This document shows, in pieces, positions 27,973-38,100 of a stretch of DNA of 38,701 nt. A program made the position numbers and the translations under genes. The stretch is from NCBI GenBank assembly GCA_948442615.1, contig CAOJSG010000014.1, positions 1 through 38,701 on the forward strand. The letters run 5' to 3'. Under the pieces are notes generated by a model. It was not told where the DNA came from. It saw nothing but the letters and a program-made list of their open reading frames with translations, and did not search any database. This stretch comes from an uncultured Alistipes sp. Its GTDB lineage: Bacteria; Bacteroidota; Bacteroidia; Bacteroidales; Rikenellaceae. How positions within the stretch are numbered: the stretch's first letter is position 1; each line of letters begins with the position of its first letter.

Positions 27973-30900
27973 AAATCTATAACCGGAAGGGTGCGCTGAA
28001 GCTGACGGTCTCGCCGTCGGATAACTCCACGCGTCAGAAGCGGCTGATGAGCGACCACGTGTTGAGTCTGTCGTTCACCGCTTTCGAGTGCGTGCCGTTG
28101 GAGGTCTACGACTATGTGGACTTCGAGGGCGTGCGCTTCTGGATTACGGAGGAGTACGCCCCGAAGCAGACCTCGACGGTCGAATGGGAGTACGATTGCA
28201 AGTTCTACGGCATCGAGAGCCTCGTGAGGCAGGCCCTCGTGCTGAAGATAGTCGACGGGGAGAACGATCCGATCTTCTCTTTGACGGCTCCGGCCCGTGA
28301 GCACATGGCGCTGATCGTCGCCAACATCAACCGGCAGATGGGAACCACCGACTGGAAGGTCGGCGAGGTCGTCTCGACGGAGAACCTCACTCTCGACTAC
28401 GAGGGAACCTATTGCGACGAGGCGCTCTCGATGCTGGCCGATGCCGCGAAGACGGAGTTCTGGACGGACGGCATGACCGTGAACCTCTGCCGCTGCGAAT
28501 ACGGCGACGAGGCGGTGCTGGGCTACGACAACGGCCTCGTGTCACTGGAGCGGGAATCCGCCGACAACGTCAAGTTCTTCACGCGTCTGTTTCCCATCGG
28601 CTCGACGCGCAACATCGATCCGGATGAGTACGGCTACAGCCGGCTGCAACTGCCCAGCCGCCGGTCGTATGTGGAGCAGAACACGCAGCAGGGCATCGTC
28701 GAGCACTATGAGCGGGACACCTTTTCGGGTATCTATCCGCGACGTATCGGCACGCTTTCGGGTGTCCGCAGCGAGCAGCATACGGACGATGACGGCGAGC
28801 CTTTCACGATCTACTACGTCAAGGACACGAGCCTGACGTTCGACCCGAACAGCTACGAGATCGGAGGTCTCGTAAAGCAGATGACCTTCCAGAGCGGCGA
28901 GCTGAACGGCCGGGACTTCGAGGTGAACTACGACACGAAGACGCGGGAGTTCGAGATCATCACCCAATGGCCCTACGACGACGATACGCAGTTGCCGGGC
29001 GGGCTGCTGATCCCGAAGGTCGGCGACGAATACATCCTGTGGAATATCCGCATGCCGAAAGAGTACTACACCCTTGCCGAGCAGGAGTTCGCCGAGGCCG
29101 TGGACGAATACCTGCGTGAACACGATCAGGATCGCTACGTCTACAAGGGCCGCACGGATTATGTCGAAGTCGCCCGGCGGCGCCTTACGCTCGACGTCGG
29201 TCGGCGCGTGCGGCTGGAGAGCGACGAATACTTCCCCGGCACGGGTTATCGGACGAGCCGCATCACTTCGATCTCTCAGAGCGTGCAGTACCCCTCGGAA
29301 ATAGACATCGAAGTGAGCGACGTGCTGGGCAAAGGCGCGCTGGAGAAGATCGACGAAGAGCTGGGCGAGGTGCGGCACTATGCCAAGACGGCTTCGGCGG
29401 GGCTTCCGGATATCGTACGGAGTTGGGAGAACACGCCGGCCAGTGATTTCAACCTTTTCTCGGCGAAGCGCAGCCGCAAGGAGTTTCTCAATAAGCGTGA
29501 GAACGACACGGCGCAGGGGCTGATCACTTTCGATCAGGGCCTACGCCTCGGCGGCTTCAAGAGTGGCGTAACGGGTGGGGAGATAGACGCTGCGGGCAAT
29601 GCGGAGTTGCTGTCTGTCGTCGTGCGCAGCCTGCTGCGATCCCCGTCGTTCGTCGACGGCCTGTTAGGGTCGGGATGGCGGTTGGAGATGGATGCGGACG
29701 GCATATCGCATCTGGCGGTGGATCGCCTGACGGTTCGTCAGACGATGCGGGTTCTGGAGCTGCTCGTGGAGAAGGTTCGCTCGGTGGGCGGCGAGCTCGT
29801 CGTGTCGGCCGCTGACGGAAAGGTCTCCGGTGTCGACATGGATGCTGCGGGGCAGCACTACCTGCTGACCTTCGAGATGGGGTGTCCGTTCGTCGCCGGC
29901 GACCTCGTCCGTTGCAAAGTGGAGGGCGGTGCGGCTTCGAAATCCTACTGGGTCGAGATCGCCTCGGTGGAGGGCGGTGTGGCGAGGGTCGCCGCCTCGG
30001 AGTTCGGAGATGCGCTGCCGGCCGTCGGCGACGAGTGCGTACTGATGGGCAACACGTCCGATCCGCAGCGTCAGGGGCTTATTCTGATTTCGGCGACCGA
30101 TGACGGGCAGCCACGTATCGATGTGATGAACGGCGTGAGCGGCAAGACGCTCTCCGGTTGTCTCCATGCCCGCATGGGCAATCTGGATGGCATCTCCGAT
30201 TCGTGGTTTCCTTCCGACGACCAGCCGCACGGCTACGGTTTGTACGCTGACAATGCCTATCTGCGCGGCCGCTTCCTGCTTACGACGGGCGAGGATGTCC
30301 TGACGAAGTTCGAGGTGATGGAGGGTACGATCCGTTCGAGCGTCGAATCGATGCGCAACGACTTCACGACAGGCCAGAGTTTCCTGAACAACCCGAATTT
30401 CGACAGCGGCATGCGCTATTGGGATTCGGACAACGACATCGCGTTCTTCACGCTCGGCGGGAAGTGGCTGTGGGTGAACGGTGCACCCTATTCGAACAAG
30501 GGCAGCTACGCGGGCGTCGAGTATGTCGACGGCCGTACGGTGATGTGCATCAACAACAACTACATCCTCCAGAAGAATGCCGATTTCAAGACGCGGCCGG
30601 CCTACGAGACGGGGCTGGACGGGCTGCTCAAGGCCAAACCGGTGTTCCTCACTTTCTTTTACAAATGCACGGAGCCGGGGACGCTGGTGATCGAATTCGA
30701 GGATGTCGACCAGACGGGCTTTCAAAACTTTCAGGAGTTTCACATCACGCAGGATATCGCCGCCGGCGAAGGTTACCGCACGTTTGAGGGCAGCGGCCTG
30801 TGGAACGGTACGGGCGACTTCCGGCTGTCGTTCAGCGGCAAGATGTACCTCTACATGCTGATGCTGTCGCTCGACCACATCGAGGACTTCGTCTATTCGC

Positions 30901-31880
30901 ACAAGACGCTCTTCGAGCAGACCGACCTGCTGGTGAAGATCGCCACGGAGTCGTTCGACAAGGACGGGAATCTCGTCAACACGACGGGGCTCGTCAGCCG
31001 CGAAGACGTTGCCGGGATGTACGCCATTGCCGGGGACGGCACGCTGCAATCGTTCGTCGGGGCTTCGGCGGAGGGGGTCTTTATCAAAGCCGGGAGCATC
31101 AAGCTGGAAGGACTTGTCACGGCCAACGAGAACTTCAAGGTGCTGGAGGACGGAAGCATCGAGGCTGCCAACGGGGTCTTCAAGGGCGAGATCGAGGCTA
31201 CGAGCGGAACCATCGGGGGCTTCGAGATCGGCCGGAACCGCATCGGAGCCGTTGCGTCGCAGACCGGCTCCGGGGGCAGTTTGGCTATTTACGAGAATTT
31301 TTTCCGCGTGGGCGGCGATTCGGGCTATGCGATGCTGGGCAACGACGTGATCCCGGCCTCGGCCGGCGGAGCTTTCAGTGCGGTCGGCCGCATCGTGAAC
31401 CAGAAGCAGAATGCGGATGCGCAATGGGGTTTCGACGCCGCGAACTACGGCCTGTTCATCGACGTGAGCGGCGGTACGAAGAACTACGGCATCAGCAGCA
31501 ATGCGGCGTTGATCGCGCCCTCTTTCATCGGCACGAAGGCCGGTATCCTGACATTCGACAGCGGCAGTTACAAGGTCGACTTCTCGCAGTGCAACGTCAT
31601 CCTGATGTACTACAATGATCCGAATTACAGCGGGACGAATGTCGAACTTCCCGGCGAGCTCTCCGTCGCCCGTCAGTTCGGGCTGTCGGTGCTGCCGGAC
31701 GATTTCGCGGCCACCGTGACGTTCCGCGTCCGTCCGGGGTCGAAGAAGATCACCCTGCAGGGCATCTATAACCACAACGAGGCGCTCGTGGACTACGGAA
31801 TGGAGGCCGGGGATTCCGTTACCGTGCTGATCACGAAGATCGACGGGTTCCGCTACCAGATATTGAACCACTCAAATTAA
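27963..31880 (+). CDS. Baseplate/tail hub protein with fibre-like C-terminus
   Basis: 1305 aa from the ATG at 27963 (MELKIYNRKGALKLTVSPSD); earlier codons lie in another frame of the membrane protein gene. The N-terminal ~480 residues resemble the tail-hub/prophage-tail endopeptidase-type baseplate protein, with FECVPLEVYDYVDFEGVRFW near the start and VARRRLTLDVGRRVRLESDE near 400. Next comes a region (about 500-1040) with beta-rich modules, and at about 1053-1091 the repeat typical of fibre attachment domains (EDGSIEAANGVFKGEIEATS, then GTIGGFEIG). The C-terminal 200 residues are a beta-rich tip. It probably binds the giant fibre downstream. No catalytic motif can be identified. Confidence 0.78.
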   Translation: MELKIYNRKGALKLTVSPSDNSTRQKRLMSDHVLSLSFTAFECVPLEVYDYVDFEGVRFWITEEYAPKQTSTVEWEYDCKFYGIESLVRQALVLKIVDGENDPIFSLTAPAREHMALIVANINRQMGTTDWKVGEVVSTENLTLDYEGTYCDEALSMLADAAKTEFWTDGMTVNLCRCEYGDEAVLGYDNGLVSLERESADNVKFFTRLFPIGSTRNIDPDEYGYSRLQLPSRRSYVEQNTQQGIVEHYERDTFSGIYPRRIGTLSGVRSEQHTDDDGEPFTIYYVKDTSLTFDPNSYEIGGLVKQMTFQSGELNGRDFEVNYDTKTREFEIITQWPYDDDTQLPGGLLIPKVGDEYILWNIRMPKEYYTLAEQEFAEAVDEYLREHDQDRYVYKGRTDYVEVARRRLTLDVGRRVRLESDEYFPGTGYRTSRITSISQSVQYPSEIDIEVSDVLGKGALEKIDEELGEVRHYAKTASAGLPDIVRSWENTPASDFNLFSAKRSRKEFLNKRENDTAQGLITFDQGLRLGGFKSGVTGGEIDAAGNAELLSVVVRSLLRSPSFVDGLLGSGWRLEMDADGISHLAVDRLTVRQTMRVLELLVEKVRSVGGELVVSAADGKVSGVDMDAAGQHYLLTFEMGCPFVAGDLVRCKVEGGAASKSYWVEIASVEGGVARVAASEFGDALPAVGDECVLMGNTSDPQRQGLILISATDDGQPRIDVMNGVSGKTLSGCLHARMGNLDGISDSWFPSDDQPHGYGLYADNAYLRGRFLLTTGEDVLTKFEVMEGTIRSSVESMRNDFTTGQSFLNNPNFDSGMRYWDSDNDIAFFTLGGKWLWVNGAPYSNKGSYAGVEYVDGRTVMCINNNYILQKNADFKTRPAYETGLDGLLKAKPVFLTFFYKCTEPGTLVIEFEDVDQTGFQNFQEFHITQDIAAGEGYRTFEGSGLWNGTGDFRLSFSGKMYLYMLMLSLDHIEDFVYSHKTLFEQTDLLVKIATESFDKDGNLVNTTGLVSREDVAGMYAIAGDGTLQSFVGASAEGVFIKAGSIKLEGLVTANENFKVLEDGSIEAANGVFKGEIEATSGTIGGFEIGRNRIGAVASQTGSGGSLAIYENFFRVGGDSGYAMLGNDVIPASAGGAFSAVGRIVNQKQNADAQWGFDAANYGLFIDVSGGTKNYGISSNAALIAPSFIGTKAGILTFDSGSYKVDFSQCNVILMYYNDPNYSGTNVELPGELSVARQFGLSVLPDDFAATVTFRVRPGSKKITLQGIYNHNEALVDYGMEAGDSVTVLITKIDGFRYQILNHSN

Positions 31881-31886
31881 GGAGAA

Positions 31887-32177
31887 ATGAAAAAAGTCAA
31901 CCTCAAGGAATTCGATGTCTTCACGGACATCTCGAAACGGCAGCGCGTACGTTGCGACATGCGCCGGAGCGTCGCCAACCTGCTCTACAACCAGATGCAC
32001 GGCATTGAGGCGCTGAATCTGGCTTTGACGATCCACCGCAGCGAAGGTGAGCTGTCGGTTTCGGACGACGACCTGCGCATGCTTCAGACTGCTGTCGAGC
32101 GCTTCGGAACGCCCGCATTGATCGATGCGTTCGCGGAGCACGTCAAGGAGTACAACGAAACCCCTCAAACGGAATAG
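31887..32177 (+). CDS. Small unknown protein between baseplate and fibre genes
   Basis: 96 aa, helical: VNLKEFDVFTDISKRQRVRC, then RSVANLLYNQMHGIEALNLA and LQTAVERFGTPALIDAFAEH. No family, membrane segment or signal is seen. It starts 6 nt after the baseplate gene and ends 3 nt before the fibre ATG, so it may be a fibre-assembly chaperone or a minor tip protein. Both readings are guesses from position. Confidence 0.6.
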   Translation: MKKVNLKEFDVFTDISKRQRVRCDMRRSVANLLYNQMHGIEALNLALTIHRSEGELSVSDDDLRMLQTAVERFGTPALIDAFAEHVKEYNETPQTE

Positions 32178-32180
32178 GAT

Positions 32181-35100
32181 ATGGCAATCACGGATGAAGA
32201 GAAGAGTCTTCTCAAGAAGGAGATTCTGGACGAAATCAAAGCGTCGTCGCAGGGCGTTCTGGAACTGGAGAAGGTCACGGCGCTCACGGGTGTGAACTCG
32301 CTTCCGGCCATGCAGGGCACGAAGGTGGTGCTTGTACCCCTGCCGCTGCTGTCGAAGCCGGCGGAGGATGCCGCCGCCGTAGCCCTTGCAGCCGCTTCGG
32401 AGGCCGCGGACGCCACGGCCGAAACGGAGAATGTCGCGGGCGTCACGCGGGAGTTGGCCAAAGAGATGGCCGCGGCCACGTCCGAGACGAAGAGTGCCAC
32501 GGCCGCCGCCGAGGGCGTCGTCGCGGAGTTCAATGCCGTCGCCGAGACGGCTCTGGGCGGCACATCGCTGTTCAACGTCAATGCGCGCTGCGGAGATGCG
32601 GCCTACACGTTGGAGACGGCGCTGCAGGCGCTCGCAGCGCAGGAGATGAACGACGGCGTCATCTACCGGAAGAAGGGACTTGTCGTCACCTACCGCATCG
32701 ATGCGGCCAAATGGGAGACGCGGCAGTTCATCGGGGCGACGCTCGACGACTGGACGCAGGAGGCCCTCTGGAAAGGCTTCGGCAGCGGTTCGGGTGCAGG
32801 AAACGTGTACAACGTGACGGCGCTGTTACCGCTGGAGAACGGTTATTATACGCTTGCGACGGCCCTTGCTGCCGTGGCGCGGGAGAAGGGGCAGGCGCGC
32901 GGTCTTGTCCTGACGTTCGCCGTCAGCGATGGCGAATGGCAGAGCTACCAGTTCATCGGCGCCACGCTGGACGGCTGGAACGACACGACACAATGGCGGG
33001 AGTTCGGCAGCGGCGTAAAGAGCGTCACGGTGAACGGCGGCGCGAAAGTGCGTCCCGACAGCGACGGTAATGTCGATATCTCCGTGCCGACGGTCGACGA
33101 ATCGCTGGATGCAGAGTCTACGAACCCTGTAGAGAATGCGGCCGTCGCGCGTCGTCTGAACGAAATCGATGCGAGTACGGTGTTCGGCATGACGGCCGAT
33201 TTGAGCGACGACGAGTCGAGCGTACGTCTGTCGCTCACGAACAAGTCCGGAGCAGAGATCGCCGGTGTCGACATTCCTGCGGGCGGTGGTGGCGGCGGAG
33301 AGAGCGTCACGACGAAGATCGTGCTTTCGGCATCCGTCGATCATCCTGTCGTCAAGGATGGCGATTCCGTGAAGTTGACCTACACATACGACCATCAATA
33401 CGCTGCCGGCGACGATGCCGGAACCACCACGGGCCAGAAGGCGACGATTCGGATCACGGCCTCGCGCGGTTCGGTCGAGGCGTTCGGGGAGACGTTTCAG
33501 GATGTATCGAAGGGCAGCTATACGCTCGACCTTACGCCCTACCTGCAGGCCGGCGTTACGGACATCTACGTGCGCGCCACGACGACCGACCCGGAGACGG
33601 GCCGCCAGCAGTCGAAGCAGTCGTATGTCTCGGTGCGCGTTGTCGCGCTGTCGCTTTCGAGCAGCTACAACCTTGCGGCGGGACTCGCTGCGGGCGGCTA
33701 CGGAGCGGAGGATACGGCCGTGATTCCTTTCACGGTGAGCGGTTCGGGCACAAAGGTCGTTACGCTCTATGTGGACGGCCGACAGAGCGATACGGCTACC
33801 GTCACGAAGTCGGGCACGACGAACGGGAGTTTCTCGCTTTCGATGTCGGGCCTTTCGGCCGGCCGGCATACCGTCCAGATGGTCGCGGAATTGGCCGTGA
33901 GTGAAGAGTCGTCGTTGCGTTCGGAGAGCGTCTACCTCGACCTGTTGCGACGCGGAGCAGGCGGTGCGTTCGTCGGCACGATGCACCGCTTTGCCGACGG
34001 CCGCATCTTCACGGACGACCACCTGTCGCCGCGCTTGAGCGTGGGCCGTTACGAACAGCTCGCCTTCGACTTCGTGGCCTACGATCCGGTGCAGACCCCG
34101 GCGGCAGTCTCGATCTTCGAGAATGACTCTCTGACGCAGGACGTGAGTGTTCCACGCACGACGCAGCACTACGCCAACCGCTTCTCCGCACAGGGTGCGG
34201 TCACGCTGCGCTTCCTCTGCCGGGGCGTCGAGTACGTTCTTCCGGTGACGGTAGAGCCTTCGGATATCGATATTGAGGAGACGACGGCAGACCTTCGGCT
34301 GCGGCTCTCGGCCGCGGGCCGTTCGAATGCCGAGGCCGACCCTGCGACGTGGAGCTACGGCGACGTGCAGAGCACGTTCGAGGGCTTCGACTGGAGCAGC
34401 AGCGGCTGGACGGGCGATGTGCTGCGGATGCGCAATGGGGCGCGTGTAGAGATCGGGATGCAGCCGTTCGCTGCGGACGCTACATCGAAAGGTGCAACCT
34501 ATGAGTTCGAGCTTCGCTGCTCGAACGTCACCGACCGCGACGGCGAGGTGCTCTCGTGTTTCGCGGAGGGCATCGGTTTCCGTCTTACGGCGCAAGAGGC
34601 GCTGCTGACAGCCTCGGGCGGTACGCAGGTGGGTACGAAGTTCGCCCCGGACATCGACCTGAAGATCGGCTTCGTCGTAGGCGCGAAGTCCGGCCACCGG
34701 CTGCTGGAGCTGTACGTCAACGGCGTGCGTTGCGGTGCCAAGCAGTACGCCTCGACGGAGAGCCTGCTGCAGGCGGCGCCGGCGGGTATTAGCATCGGTT
34801 CCGCGGCTGCCGATGTCGATCTGCGGATGCTGCGGGTCTACGACCGTGCCCTGTCGGACGACGAGATGCTGTCGAACTACATCGTCGACCGTCTGACGAC
34901 CGAGGAGATGGTACGCCTTTACCGCCAGAACGACGTGCTGGACGACGAAGGCGACGATATCGGCATCGAGAAGCTCCGCGCGCAGGGCAAGTCGGTGTTC
35001 CGCATCGTCGGCGACGTGGAGCTTGTCAACGAGACGAACAACAAGAAATTCGAGGTTCCGGTCGATTTCTACTTCTACTCTGCCTACGGCAAGGAGTACG

Positions 35101-38100
35101 ACTTCGTGGCCCGTAATATCGGCCTGCGCATTCAGGGAACCTCCTCGACGACCTATCCGCGGAAGAACTACCGCCTGTATTTCGACCGGCGGGATAAGTA
35201 CGGCACGACGCTGGAGGTGAACGGTGTCGATGTTCCCGATTTGAAATACTCGTTCAAGCCGGGCGCGCGTCCGGTGTCGATCTTCTGCCTGAAGGCGGAC
35301 TTCTCGGACTCCTCGTCGACGCACAACACGGGTGCCGTGCGGCTCATCGCCGACACCTACCGCAAGTGCGGCTACCTCACGCCTCCGCAGCAAGCCTACA
35401 CGGGTCAGTACGATGTGCGCATCGGCGTCGATGGCTTCCCCTGCGACGGATTCTACGACAACGATGGCAGCGGCACGACGCGCTATCTGGGTAAGTTCAA
35501 CTTCAACAACGAGAAGTCGGAGAGTCACGACGTGTACGGCTTCGAGGGCATCGAGGGCTTCAACGATGCCGCGACGCTGGGCGGGGAGCGCAACAAGTGC
35601 TTGTGTCTGGAGTTCCTGAACAACTCGGCTCCGCTGTGCCTGTTCACCACGGACGACATGACGTCGTTCGACGATGCGCTGGAGTTCCGCTACAAGCCGG
35701 ATCAGACGTGGGCGACGGCGCATGCCGACGACAAGGCTGCCGTGCAACGCCTCTGGTCGTGGGTGAAAGGCTGCGAGCAGGATGCCGCACGGTTCGCCGC
35801 GGAGGTCGATCAGTATTTCGACGTCGATTTTCTCTGCGCGTGGTATCTTTTCACGGACTACCTGATGGCTGTCGATAACCGCGCGAAGAATATGATGTTC
35901 GCCACATGGGACGGTCTTGTCTGGCATCCTCTGCCGTATGACCTCGATACGATTCTCGGCGGCCGCAACGACTCGCTGCTCGCGTACCTCTATACGATCA
36001 CGCACGAGACGTTCGATGACAGCATCGGCTCTTATGCCTTCGCGGGCCACGACAGCGTGCTGTGGAAGTTGGTGCGCGAAGGTCTGGGCGCGAAGCTCAT
36101 CGAGGTGGCGGGTGCGCTGCGCTCGAACATGAGCACGGATGATGTGCTGCGGACGTTCAACGAAGAGCAGATGGGCAACTGGTCGGAGCGGGTCTATAAC
36201 AAGGACGGCCATTTTAAGTACATCCAACCGTTGACGGAAGGCGTCCCGACCTCCGAGGGGCAGAAGCATTACGACTACCTGTACGCCTTGCAGGGCAGCC
36301 GTTATGCGCACCGCGTCTATACGATCCGCAACCGTTTCGCGCTGCTCGATGCGCAGTACGTCGCCGGCACATACCGCGCCGACAGCTTCGCGGCCTATTT
36401 CGGCTACAAGTTCTCGGAGGACAAGCGGAAGATTCGGATCACGGCGTCGGAGCGCTACTATTTCGGCTACGGCTACACGAGCGGCACGCCGAAGCAGTCG
36501 GCGGTGCTCGCGGCCGATACGGGCAGCACGGTCGAGCTGACGATGGACGCGGACTTGATCGTCAATGACCCGCAGTACTTCTACGGCGCGAGCCGGATGC
36601 AGGGCCTCGACCTGTCGGGGGTCTCGATGGCGCTGCTGCAGACGCTAAACCTGAACAACTGCACGGCATTGCGTACGCTGAACGTGAGCTGTGCACAGAG
36701 CCAGACGACACTCGCCGCACTTATTGTCACGAACTGCCTGCACCTGCGCACGCTGAACGTCTCGGGACTGAAATCGAGCAGCTTCACGTCGCTCGACCTG
36801 TCGAACAACCTGAAGCTGGAGTCGCTCGTCGCGCGTAACACCTCGCTGCGGAGCGTCGCCTTCGCCGCGGGTGCTCCGCTTACGACAGCGACCCTTCCGG
36901 CAACATTGCAGTCGCTGGAACTGGTCGGCCTGAATAGCCTCCCGAACACGGGGCTGACGCTTCAAGGTACGGCATCGATTACACGTCTGGTGATCGACGG
37001 CTGTGCGCTGATCGACTGGCAGGAGTTGCTGGCCCGCTGCCCGGCGGTGCAGTATCTGCGTGTGACGGGCGTCGATCTCGAGGACGACGGGTCGCTGCTT
37101 CGGAGCCTCGCATCGATGGGCGGCGTGGATGAGCAAGGCGGCAATACGCCGACATGCCGGCTTGTGGGCCGCTGCCGCCTGACGCAGTACATGGACGACG
37201 CGGAGCTCGCGGCCATGCAGGCGCACTTCCCGGAGCTGACGATCAAGCAGCCGGCGTGGACGTGCATCGAGTTCGACGATGCGGTCTCCGACCCTGCGAA
37301 CATCTCGAACCTCGACAACCGGACGGGCTACCGGTTCGATACGCCGTATGTTCCGAGCGGACATGTCGCCCGCATCCTCGCGCAGCGCCATCGCTGTCTG
37401 GGCAAGAAGACCGCTGCAGGAGAGGTCACCGTCTTCCCGCTGCACGATGAGAACTCGAACTACTATGCCGATGCGGATGACGTGTCACTGGCCACGCCGG
37501 CGGTGCTGACGGGCCGCGACGGTAACGTGTGGATGTACGAGCCGCACTACTGGTGCAAGGGCGTCAACGACCTGCTGAACCAGAAGAAATACGCCTTTTT
37601 CAGTTCGGATGCCGAATGTCCGGCCGTCGACGGCCAGTATGTGAAACTCACGAAGGAACAGGTCGAGGTGGTCGCGGGCAAGGCCATCCGCATCGCCGAG
37701 GAGTACACGACGCTGGACGAGGCCGTGACGGCCATCGCTGCGAACTCCTATTGCATGGTGCCAGTCGCCGGTTACCGACAGGTACGCTTCCCGTCGATGG
37801 CCTCGGCGGCCTATGGTGCTGTGTGGCTGGATGCCGCGGGGACGATCCTCGGGCGCCTGCGTGCGACTTCGAGCGCGGGTATCCTGAATGGCATGTACCT
37901 GTTCGCCACGGTTCCGGAGGGCGCCGAGCAACTCGCTTTCACCATCGTCACGGCAGCGGATTTCGACTACGTGCTACTGACTACGAGCGATAAGATCGAG
38001 GCTATCGAGCCGGACTGGGTGGAGGACGACGAGTTTCTGTGCGCCGTCTATGAAGCATTGTTGCAGGACGACTTCGTGAAGTCCATCTCGGGCGAGATCA

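Noticed and set aside
25211..36311. Very long - strand frames (693, 735 and 1161 codons) opposite tape measure, baseplate and fibre genes
   Set aside because: Mirror frames caused by high GC at third positions; the + strand readings have clear tail protein features.
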